Positions 1-5,687 of a stretch of 5,687 bases of DNA are shown in pieces. Positions within the stretch are counted from its first letter, which is position 1. Every line of letters starts with the position of its first letter. This stretch comes from an uncultured Aquincola sp. (GTDB lineage Bacteria > Pseudomonadota > Gammaproteobacteria > Burkholderiales > Burkholderiaceae). The notes beneath the pieces are model-generated. The model ran no database searches and was not told where the DNA came from. It saw nothing but the letters and a program-made list of their open reading frames with translations. The stretch is taken from NCBI GenBank assembly GCA_937883885.1, contig CAKZXL010000340.1:1-5687 (forward strand), in the 5' to 3' direction. The position numbers and the translations under genes were made by a program.

Positions 1-1
1 C

Positions 2-352
2 GAGCAACTGGTGCAGGCGGTGGCGGTGTTCAAGCTGCAGGCGCAGGGCGATCGTGCGCCGGCGGCCGCCGCGCCGGTGGCCATGCCGGCCCCGGCCCCG
101 GCGCCGGCACCGGCACCGGGGCCGGCGGCACCCACCGCCCATGCCACCGCGGCCCGTGCCGCGATCCAGCAGGCCGCCGGCAAGCCGAAGGCTTCCGCCA
201 GGCCGCTGGTCAAACCGGCCACCAAACCGGCCAGCAAGGCAGCCGCCAAGCCTGCCGCCAAGCCGGTGGTGAAGGCCACCGCACAGCCCGCAGCGGCGGC
301 CCCCCCGCCGGCCCCGGCTGCCGCTTCGTCGGACGACTGGGAAACCTTCTGA
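2..352 (+). CDS. Methyl-accepting chemotaxis protein, C-terminal fragment
   Basis: This is the end of a chemoreceptor whose signalling domain lies upstream of the window; 116 residues are visible. The first residues (EQLVQAVAVFKL) match the usual end of the second methylation helix of Burkholderiales MCPs. They are followed by a roughly 90-residue low-complexity linker of Pro-Ala repeats and then Lys-Pro-Ala units. The protein ends in SSDDWETF. The last residues match the xWETF pentapeptide that, in enterobacterial Tar and Tsr (NWETF), binds the methyltransferase CheR and the methylesterase CheB. The flexible linker probably lets the tether reach methylation sites on neighbouring receptors in the membrane array. 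The receptor's ligand cannot be told from this end. The frame is open to the window edge, so no start is visible. An intrinsic terminator follows 36 bp after the stop. The family call is firm. Confidence 0.88.
   Translation, partial: EQLVQAVAVFKLQAQGDRAPAAAAPVAMPAPAPAPAPAPGPAAPTAHATAARAAIQQAAGKPKASARPLVKPATKPASKAAAKPAAKPVVKATAQPAAAAPPPAPAAASSDDWETF
85..126 (+). repeat. Seven degenerate hexamers (nCCGGC) coding Pro-Ala repeats
   Basis: Seven consecutive 6-base units share the core CCGGC: units 1, 4 and 7 are GCCGGC, units 2 and 3 CCCGGC, unit 5 ACCGGC and unit 6 ACCGGG. In the chemoreceptor frame they encode alternating Pro and Ala with one Gly. Six-base units keep the frame when copies are gained or lost, so length variation between strains would only change the linker length. 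Confidence 0.8.
209..292 (+). repeat. Seven degenerate 12-bp units coding x-Lys-Pro-Ala
   Basis: In the chemoreceptor frame this stretch splits into seven 12-base units encoding VKPA, TKPA, SKAA, AKPA, AKPV, VKAT and AQPA. The DNA copies have diverged, which suggests an old expansion. The result is a strongly basic, disordered segment resembling the Lys-Pro-Ala tails of histone H1-like proteins. In this position it is best read as the linker before the WETF tether. Confidence 0.7.
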
Positions 353-388
353 GCGTAGGCCGCGGATCAGGGGCTTCACCGCACTGTC

Positions 389-417
389 ATCGCGCGCCCG
401 TAAGGTCGCGCGGTTTT
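389..417 (+). terminator. Intrinsic terminator after the chemoreceptor gene
   Basis: A GC-rich hairpin pairs CGCGCG (391-396) with CGCGCG (407-412). One C/T mismatch follows, then an inner CC/GG pair closing a GTAA tetraloop (400-403), which is of the stable GNRA type. The stem is followed by G and then TTTT (414-417). An A-T pair and a G-T pair can extend the base of the stem. On the other strand no T-run follows the hairpin, so it should work in the + direction only. It separates the chemoreceptor from the nuclease gene. Confidence 0.7.
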
Positions 418-443
418 CAGCAGCCGGGCTTGGCCCCTTACCC

Positions 444-3287
444 ATGCAACACCTCACTCCCTGGCGCGGCGGCCTTCGCCTGGCCTTGATCTGCGCCAGC
501 GTCGCGCTGGCTTTCCCGGCTTCTGCGGCCGTCGTCATCAGCCAGGTCTATGGCGGCGGAGGCAACTCCGGCTCGGTGCTCAAGAGCGACTTCATCGAGC
601 TGCACAACAACGGCAGCCAGCCCGAGACCATCAGCGGTTGGTCGGTGCAGTACGCCTCGGCCACCGGCAGCAACTGGCAGGTGACGGCCCTGCCCGCCGG
701 CACCACGCTGGCCCCGGGCCGCTACCTGCTGATCAAGCAGGCCTCGCAAGGCGGTGGCAGCGTCGACGTCGTCGCCGACTACACCCCCAGCACCACCATC
801 CCGATGTCGGCCGCCAGCGGCAAGGTGGCCCTGGTCAACAACGCCAATGCGCTGAGCGGCACCGCCCCCGGCGGCAGCGCGGTGATCGACATCGTGAGCT
901 ACGGCAGCGCCACGCCCACCAAGGGCTCGCCCACCGGTACGCTGTCGGCCACCAACGCGGCCATCCGCAAGAACGGCGGCTGCGACAACACCGGCGACAA
1001 CAGCGCCGACTTCGCGGTGCAGGCCGCGGCCCCGCGCAACGGCAGCACTGCCGCGCTGGTGTGCGCCAACGACCCCGGCAACGGCGGTGGTGGCAGCCAG
1101 GCCCAGGCTGCGCGCATCTTTGCCATCCAGGGCAGCGGCCGCACCAGCCCGCTGGTGGGCAAGAAGGTGGTGACCAGCGGCGTGGTCACACGCATCAACA
1201 GCAACGGCTTTTTCATCCAGGACCCGGTGGGCGACAACGACCCCACCACCTCCGACGGCATCTTCGTGTTCACCGGCGCCAGCATCCCTGCCGCGGTGGC
1301 GGTGAACAACCTGGTGCAGGTGGAAGGCACGGTGGCCGAATTCAACACCGGCGCCGCCAGCAATGCGGTGACCCTGGCCAACCCGGTGACGCAGCTGACC
1401 GACGTCAGCGCCGTGAGCCTGCTGGGCAGCAACCAGAGCATCACGCCGGTGGTGGTGCAGCTGCCCGAAGCGGTGGAAGGTGACCTCGAGCGCTATGAAG
1501 GCATGCTGGTCACGCTGCCCGGCCCCTTCACCATCGCGCAGAACTACTTCCAGGGCCGCTACGGCCAGCTCACCCTGGCTGTTGGCGGCCGGCTGGAAAC
1601 GCCCACCAACCGCTTCCGCCCCGGCCCGCAGGCCCAGGCGCTGGCCGACGAGAACAACCGCCGCCGCATCCTCCTGGACGACGGCAGCACGCTGCAGAAC
1701 CCCAACCCCACGCCTTACCTGGGCACCGATGCGCTGCCGCGCGCCGGCGACCGCGTCGGCAACATCACCGGCGTGATCGACTACGGCCTGGCCACCAGCA
1801 GCAATGCCGACCCTGGCGACTACAAGATCCACCCGACGGTGATGCCCAGCTTCAGCATCGCCAACCCGCGCACGGCCGAGCCCGATGCGGTGGGCGGCAA
1901 CGTGAAGGTGGCCAGCTTCAACGTGCTGAACTACTTCACCACCTTCACCAACGGCGCCACCGCCAGCGGCCAGACCGGGCAGGGCTGCAGCCTGGGTGCC
2001 AGCGTGTCGGCTTCCAACTGCCGTGGCGCCAGCAATGCCGCCGAGTTCAACCGCCAGCAGGCCAAGATCGTCGCGGCCATGGCCGCCATCGATGCCGACG
2101 CCTTCGGCCTGATGGAGATCCAGAACAACGGCAACGTGGCGGTGCAGAACCTGGTGGATGCACTCAATGCCAAGGTGGGCGCCAACCGCTATGCCGCTGC
2201 CGCGCTGCCTGCGCAAAGCACCGGCACCGACGCCATCCGCGTGGCCATCGTCTACAAGCCCGCGCGCCTGTCGGCCGTGGGCCAGCCGGTGAGCGACACC
2301 GACCCGGTGAACAACCGGCCCACGCTGGCGCAGACCTTTGCGCTGGCCAATGGCGAACGCTTCACGCTGTTCGTCAACCACCTCAAGAGCAAGAGCAGCT
2401 GCCCCGCCGCCGGTGATGCGGACGCCGCCGGCAACACCGACGCTGGCGATGGCCAGGGCTGCTGGAACGCCCAGCGCCTGCAGCAGGCCCAGCGCCTGCG
2501 CACCTTCGTGGCCCAGCGCCAGGCCGCGGTCGGCAGCACCGATGCGCTGCTGATCGGCGACTTCAACGCCTATGCGAAGGAAGACCCGATCGCCCAGCTC
2601 ACCGGCAGCGGCTTCGTGGACGAGAGCGGCCGCTTCGAGAGCTTCGGCTACAGCTATGTGTTCGACGGCGCCGCCGGCCGCCTGGACCATGCGCTGTCCA
2701 CCGGCAGCCTGTCGGCGCGGGTGACGGGCGTGAGCCACTGGCACATCAATGCCGACGAAACCCTGCTGGCCGACTACAACCAGGAGTTCAAGGCGCCGGC
2801 GCTGTGCAGCGGCAACCCGTGCCCGGCCGACCCGTACCAGCCCAACCCCTACCGCTCGTCGGACCACGACCCGGTGGTGGTGGGCCTGCAGTTGATGAAG
2901 TCCATCGTGGGCGGCACCGCGCGTGACACGCTGGTGGGCACGGCGGGCGACGACATCCTCGTCGGTGGTGCCAACCCCGACGTGCTGACCGGCGGCGCCG
3001 GCAAGGACGTGTTCGTCTACCAGTCGATGCGCGATGCCGGTGACCAGATCACCGACTTCACGCCCGGCGAAGACCGCATCGACCTGACGGCCCTGCTGGC
3101 CAGCATCGGCGCCGACCCGGCCACCGCCTTCAGCAAGGGCATCGTCAAGCTGGTGGCCGCCGGCAACGACGTGCTGCTGCAGATCGACACCGACGGTGCC
3201 GGCCCGGTGGCGCCGCGCACGCTGCTGACGCTGCAGAACCTGCGCCTGAACCAGATCCAAGCCCGGCGCGACCTGGGCGTGCAATGA
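444..3287 (+). CDS. ExeM/NucH-family extracellular endonuclease with RTX C-terminus
   Basis: The 947-residue product is a secreted nuclease that should degrade extracellular DNA, as known ExeM/NucH enzymes do, for nutrient or phosphate recovery or biofilm remodelling. A Sec signal peptide (1-28, ending ASA) comes first. A lamin-tail domain (about 29-207) has FIELHN near its start and Cys180 and Cys207 near its end. An OB-fold, YhcR-like region (about 222-370) and a second beta-rich stretch (about 370-485) follow. The DNase I-like endonuclease/exonuclease/phosphatase domain (about 486-818) keeps its active-site set: Asn493 (SFNVLNY), Glu558 (LMEIQ), His646 (VNHLKSK), Asp706 and Asn708 (GDFN), Asp748 (LDHA), Asp807 and His808 (SDHDP). 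Four RTX nonapeptides (823-858) and a type I secretion target-like domain (about 860-947) end it. The ATG is the first possible start in frame after a stretch without other ATG or GTG codons and leads straight into the signal peptide, though no clear Shine-Dalgarno precedes it. The next gene overlaps by ATGA. The family assignment is firm; the substrate (DNA, RNA or both) is inferred. Confidence 0.93.
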   Translation: MQHLTPWRGGLRLALICASVALAFPASAAVVISQVYGGGGNSGSVLKSDFIELHNNGSQPETISGWSVQYASATGSNWQVTALPAGTTLAPGRYLLIKQASQGGGSVDVVADYTPSTTIPMSAASGKVALVNNANALSGTAPGGSAVIDIVSYGSATPTKGSPTGTLSATNAAIRKNGGCDNTGDNSADFAVQAAAPRNGSTAALVCANDPGNGGGGSQAQAARIFAIQGSGRTSPLVGKKVVTSGVVTRINSNGFFIQDPVGDNDPTTSDGIFVFTGASIPAAVAVNNLVQVEGTVAEFNTGAASNAVTLANPVTQLTDVSAVSLLGSNQSITPVVVQLPEAVEGDLERYEGMLVTLPGPFTIAQNYFQGRYGQLTLAVGGRLETPTNRFRPGPQAQALADENNRRRILLDDGSTLQNPNPTPYLGTDALPRAGDRVGNITGVIDYGLATSSNADPGDYKIHPTVMPSFSIANPRTAEPDAVGGNVKVASFNVLNYFTTFTNGATASGQTGQGCSLGASVSASNCRGASNAAEFNRQQAKIVAAMAAIDADAFGLMEIQNNGNVAVQNLVDALNAKVGANRYAAAALPAQSTGTDAIRVAIVYKPARLSAVGQPVSDTDPVNNRPTLAQTFALANGERFTLFVNHLKSKSSCPAAGDADAAGNTDAGDGQGCWNAQRLQQAQRLRTFVAQRQAAVGSTDALLIGDFNAYAKEDPIAQLTGSGFVDESGRFESFGYSYVFDGAAGRLDHALSTGSLSARVTGVSHWHINADETLLADYNQEFKAPALCSGNPCPADPYQPNPYRSSDHDPVVVGLQLMKSIVGGTARDTLVGTAGDDILVGGANPDVLTGGAGKDVFVYQSMRDAGDQITDFTPGEDRIDLTALLASIGADPATAFSKGIVKLVAAGNDVLLQIDTDGAGPVAPRTLLTLQNLRLNQIQARRDLGVQ
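2910..3017 (+). repeat. Four tandem RTX calcium-binding nonapeptides in the nuclease
   Basis: Residues 823-858 of the nuclease divide exactly into four nine-residue units: GGTARDTLV, GTAGDDILV, GGANPDVLT and GGAGKDVFV. They match the GGxGxDxLx consensus of hemolysin-type repeats, which bind calcium in a parallel beta-roll. Four units is a short array. Unit 1 has Ala and unit 3 has Asn at the second conserved Gly. The following 89 residues (motif ITDFTPGEDRIDL, then LQIDTDG and LLTLQNL) resemble the VCA0849-type type I secretion C-terminal domain. Confidence 0.88.
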
Positions 3288-3937
3288 AGCGACCGACCAT
3301 GACCACGATGACCCGTACCCTCGTTCTGCTGGCCGGCCTGGCGGCCGCCGGCGCCACCCCCCTGGCCCAGGCCGGCACCCTGCCGGGCCTCACCGGCTGG
3401 ACCACCGCCGGCGACGTGCTGGTGGGCAGCGACAGCGCCGCATTGATCACCACCGCAGCCATCGACTCGGGCGAGACGCCGATCAGCGGCCGCAGCGCAC
3501 TGCTGTTCGACGCGCTGGAGCCCGCGCTGCAGCTGAATCCGGGCGCCTTGCCCGGCGACAGCTACGAAGGCTCGGGCCTGGTGGTGCAGGCCGACCTGGC
3601 CGCGCCGGTGCGCGTGAGCTTTCAGTGGACGCTGAGCACCGACAGCTACGACGCCGGCTACCTCGACCGCGGCTTCGTGGCGGTGGACGGCCAGCTCTTC
3701 GCCACGCTGGGTGAAGTGGCGGCCAGCCCGGTGGGCGGCAGCTTCAGCCTGCTGCTGGGCGCCGGCAGCCACACGCTGGCGCTGGGCCTGTTCGACGTCA
3801 ATGCCACCGACCTGGTCTCGCGGCTGTCCATCAGCCAGCTGTCGGTCAGCGCGGTGCCCGAACCCGGCACCTATGCGCTGATGCTGGGCGGCCTGGCGGC
3901 GGTGGCCGCCGTGGCCCGCCGGCGCGCGCAGCGCTGA
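3284..3937 (+). CDS. PEP-CTERM sorting domain protein
   Basis: The 217-residue protein is exported and then handled by an exosortase, whose gene is not in this window. A signal peptide covers residues 1-30 (basic start, hydrophobic core 13-24, AQA before the cut). The middle (about 31-188) has short beta-strand-like segments and no enzyme motif that I recognise; it includes the phrases SFQWTLSTDSYDAGYLD and GSHTLALGLFDV. The C-terminus has the full sorting signal: Val-Pro-Glu-Pro (191-194), a hydrophobic helix (about 197-210) and a basic RRR (212-214). The chosen ATG overlaps the nuclease stop as ATGA, which suggests translation by re-initiating ribosomes. Met6 (3299) and Met9 (3308) are alternative starts that would still leave a usable signal peptide, and none of the three has a strong ribosome binding site. 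PEP-CTERM proteins are generally linked to exopolysaccharide and biofilm matrix in Gram-negative bacteria. The molecular role of this one is unknown. Confidence 0.9.
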   Translation: MKRPTMTTMTRTLVLLAGLAAAGATPLAQAGTLPGLTGWTTAGDVLVGSDSAALITTAAIDSGETPISGRSALLFDALEPALQLNPGALPGDSYEGSGLVVQADLAAPVRVSFQWTLSTDSYDAGYLDRGFVAVDGQLFATLGEVAASPVGGSFSLLLGAGSHTLALGLFDVNATDLVSRLSISQLSVSAVPEPGTYALMLGGLAAVAAVARRRAQR

Positions 3938-3941
3938 GCGT

Positions 3942-5357
3942 TCAGTCGGCGTCGGCGGGCCCGGCCGCAACCGGCCGCTGGGCGCCGATGTCATGCACCA
4001 GGCGCTGGTAGTCCGGCGCCTGGCGCACCAGCGTGCCGGCGGCCTGGCGCAGCCGCTGCACCTGCTCGACCGGCAGGAACAGGCTGGTGGGCAGGGCCAG
4101 CAGCTCACGCCGCTGCTGCGCATCGGGCAGCAGCCGCAGCGACACCGGCACGATGTGGATCGGCAGCTCGGCCTGATCGGTCCGCTTCAGGCTGCGCCAC
4201 TGCTGGAACACCTCGGCCACCAGGGCCCGGGTCTCGTCGGAATAGCGGGCGATCAACACGTCGCTCAGGGCTTCGGCCACCTGGCCCACCCTGGGCACAT
4301 CGGGGCTCTGGGCGATGGTGGTGCTGCTTTCGGTGCCGGCGTCCACCGCCACCACCACCAGCCGCTGCACGTTCTCCAGGTCGGCCTTGGCAAACAGCTT
4401 CTGCGGTGACAGGCGCGCCAGCCCATCCAGGTCCAGCAGGCCGCGCAGCGCCAGGTTGTCGGCCACGCCGCCGTCCACCAGGTGCAAGTAGGGCAGGGCC
4501 TGCCGGTCCTGCAGCCGTAAATCGTCCTGGATGCGGCGTTCCAGCCGCGAGCCTTGCAGCGTGGCCAGTTGCGCGGGCGTGAGCAGGCTGCGCAGGTCGG
4601 TGGGCGTGCCGCACTCGCCCGCGCGGTTCCACAGCGTGATGGGCGAAAACAGCAAGGGCACGGCGCTGGAGGCCGCCACCGCGCGCGCCAGCGGAAAGCG
4701 GCCGAGGTCGCTGCACAGCGCGTCGAAGGTCTCCTGCAGAAAGTCGAAACGCGCGCCGGTGGACAGCTCGGCCGCGCTGATGATGGCCATGGGCCCGCGC
4801 GGGCGGGCCACCAGGTCGCCGAAGGTGGCGCCGTGGAACAGCGCCTGGTCCAGCTCTTCGGCCAGCAGGTCGCCGCGGCCAAAGCGCGGCGAGGTGGTGC
4901 GCCAGAAGTCGCGCACCGAGGTGATGCGGTCGATCAGCCGCGACTGCACGTCGCGCTGCAGAAAGCGCGGCTCGAAGTCTTCGAAGATGCGGTCACCGGC
5001 CAGCGCCCAGTAGGCCGCGGTGATGGAGCCGCCCGACACCCCGGCCACCAGGTCCACCTCGTCCAGCAGCCGCTGCCGCTGGCCGTGCCATTGGATGGGC
5101 GTGCGCGCCAGCTCTTCCAGCACCCCGTAGGCCAAGGCCGCCGCCCGCGAGCCACCGCCCGAGAAGGTGACGATGACCATCAACTCCTCGTCCCCCGCCT
5201 GGCGGAACATCCCGCGCGCCCGGTAGCCCTCGTCCGGCGCGATGGCCGCCAGCGGCGGGTTGATGGGGTAGTGCGCGGTGGAGGCGCAGGCGGTGAGGAG
5301 GAGGGTGAGGGCGACGAGCACCAGCGGGGGCAGCAGGGACTGGACGAGGCGCGGCAT
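3942..5357 (-). CDS. Patatin-like phospholipase family lipoprotein
   Basis: The 471-residue protein is a predicted lipid acyl hydrolase attached to the membrane by a lipid anchor. A signal peptide ends in the lipobox LTAC (21-24), so Cys24 should be lipidated; Ala at +2 favours the outer membrane. The patatin fold keeps all its marks: the oxyanion loop SGGGSRAA (66-73), the nucleophile elbow GVSGG with Ser108, and the catalytic Asp295 in VDGG (294-297), which form the Ser-Asp dyad. Further conserved stretches of this lipoprotein subfamily are ELSTGARFDF (197-206) and AVAASSAVP (226-234). Residues about 330-471 form a family-specific tail. Patatin-type enzymes release fatty acids from phospholipids or other lipids; the real substrate here is unknown. 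The ATG at 5357 is preceded in frame by a TGA at 5361-5363, so no longer start exists, and no good Shine-Dalgarno is seen. The gene lies 58 bp after an MFS gene on the same strand and may share its transcript. Family and catalytic residues are firm. Confidence 0.92.
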   Translation of the reverse strand: MPRLVQSLLPPLVLVALTLLLTACASTAHYPINPPLAAIAPDEGYRARGMFRQAGDEELMVIVTFSGGGSRAAALAYGVLEELARTPIQWHGQRQRLLDEVDLVAGVSGGSITAAYWALAGDRIFEDFEPRFLQRDVQSRLIDRITSVRDFWRTTSPRFGRGDLLAEELDQALFHGATFGDLVARPRGPMAIISAAELSTGARFDFLQETFDALCSDLGRFPLARAVAASSAVPLLFSPITLWNRAGECGTPTDLRSLLTPAQLATLQGSRLERRIQDDLRLQDRQALPYLHLVDGGVADNLALRGLLDLDGLARLSPQKLFAKADLENVQRLVVVAVDAGTESSTTIAQSPDVPRVGQVAEALSDVLIARYSDETRALVAEVFQQWRSLKRTDQAELPIHIVPVSLRLLPDAQQRRELLALPTSLFLPVEQVQRLRQAAGTLVRQAPDYQRLVHDIGAQRPVAAGPADAD

Positions 5358-5415
5358 CGGTCATGCGGGGGCGTGATGAGCCCGCGATGATGACGGGTTC
5401 GACGCCGTGGCGCCT

Positions 5416-5687
5416 TCAACCCGCCCGCAACCTCATCCACCCACCCATGCCCATCGCGGCCAGCGCCGCCACCACGGCGATGGCTGCCCCCACGCCCGCC
5501 ACGGTGTGCACACCCCAGGCATCGATGCTGGCGCCGCCCCACAGGGCACCCAGGGCGATGCCGCCGTTGGCCGCCGACACGTTGAGGGTGCCGGCCAGCG
5601 CCTGGGCCTGGGGCGCCGCCTTCATCACCCGGATCTGGCACACGGGGTACAGCGCGGTGTTCGCGATGCCCCATACGCCCAGCGCCA
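5416..5687 (-). CDS. MFS transporter, C-terminal fragment
   Basis: The last 89 codons of a membrane transporter are visible, and the frame stays open to the window edge, so the start lies outside. The segment PVCQIRVMKAAPQAQALAG followed by LNVSAANGGIALGALWGG matches the region between the last transmembrane helices of DHA1-type major facilitator transporters of the AraJ/YdhP/NepI kind. Here a Gln-x-Arg-Val stretch, an Asn-rich helix and a Gly-Gly turn are typical. A final hydrophobic helix (TVAGVGAAIAVVAALAAMGM) leads to a short basic tail, GWMRLRAG. Members export drugs, sugars, nucleosides or metabolites by proton antiport across the inner membrane. The substrate cannot be read from this end. 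The patatin-like gene begins 58 bp downstream on the same strand, and no intrinsic terminator is visible between them, so joint transcription is possible. Confidence 0.82.
   Translation of the reverse strand, partial: ALGVWGIANTALYPVCQIRVMKAAPQAQALAGTLNVSAANGGIALGALWGGASIDAWGVHTVAGVGAAIAVVAALAAMGMGGWMRLRAG

Noticed and set aside
438..3284. A 948-codon open frame antisense to the whole nuclease gene
   Set aside because: It is in exact codon register with the sense gene, so it stays open merely because the GC-rich gene avoids TTA, CTA and TCA codons. Its translation is low-complexity (rich in Val, His, Gln, Arg and Ala) with no domain, while the sense frame has complete catalytic motifs.
3962..3977. 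The CGGCCG hairpin as a bidirectional terminator for the convergent genes
   Set aside because: Neither side carries a T-run, and it lies inside the patatin coding sequence, so I do not call it a terminator.
3017..4123. A 368-codon minus-strand frame spanning parts of three genes
   Set aside because: It runs across the nuclease end, the PEP-CTERM gene and the patatin end in another frame. Its product is Arg/Ala/Gly-rich with no motif, so it is a high-GC shadow.
5287..5324. A purine-rich run resembling repeated Shine-Dalgarno sequences on the + strand
   Set aside because: It is the complement of the Leu/Val/Thr codons in the hydrophobic core of the patatin signal peptide, and no supported + strand gene follows it.
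4554..5390. A 278-codon plus-strand frame opposite the patatin gene
   Set aside because: It overlaps the well-supported patatin catalytic region in antisense and reads as a His/Arg/Gly-rich sequence without any recognisable feature.
5180..5674. A minus-strand frame joining the MFS end and the patatin start
   Set aside because: It is out of frame with both real genes and its product is His/Arg/Gly-rich; the MFS and lipoprotein frames explain this DNA far better.

Overview
The window is high-GC DNA with the codon bias of a Burkholderiales-type betaproteobacterium, probably of the Rubrivivax/Leptothrix/Ideonella kind. This placement is an inference from base composition, the PEP-CTERM sorting signal, the WETF-tailed chemoreceptor and the patatin-like lipoprotein; no marker gene is present to confirm it. 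The genes seen act mostly at the cell surface, the membrane or outside the cell. There are no RNA genes, insertion sequences, CRISPR arrays or attachment sites that I can support.

Layout: (1) Positions 2-352, + strand, hold the C-terminal tail of a methyl-accepting chemotaxis protein, ending in a CheR/CheB-tethering WETF motif after a long Ala/Pro/Lys linker. (2) Positions 353-443 are intergenic, with a good intrinsic terminator for the chemoreceptor gene at 389-417. (3) Positions 444-3287, + strand, encode a large secreted ExeM/NucH-type endonuclease: signal peptide, lamin-tail domain, OB-fold region, DNase I-like catalytic domain, four RTX nonapeptides and a type I secretion-like C-terminus. 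(4) Positions 3284-3937, + strand, encode a small PEP-CTERM surface protein whose ATG overlaps the nuclease stop codon (ATGA). (5) Positions 3942-5357, - strand, encode a patatin-like phospholipase lipoprotein, convergent with the PEP-CTERM gene and only 4 bp from its stop. (6) Positions 5416-5687, - strand, hold the C-terminal end of an MFS transporter lying upstream of the patatin gene on the same strand.

The nuclease and PEP-CTERM genes look like a translationally coupled pair. They combine an exported DNA-degrading enzyme with a protein sorted by the exosortase system, which in these bacteria is usually tied to exopolysaccharide and biofilm. The MFS and patatin genes may form a second transcription unit. 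No gene is obviously broken. The most interesting points are the mixed export signals of the nuclease (Sec signal, eight mature cysteines and an RTX/type I C-terminus) and its coupling to a PEP-CTERM protein. I did not find a clearly new multi-gene system.
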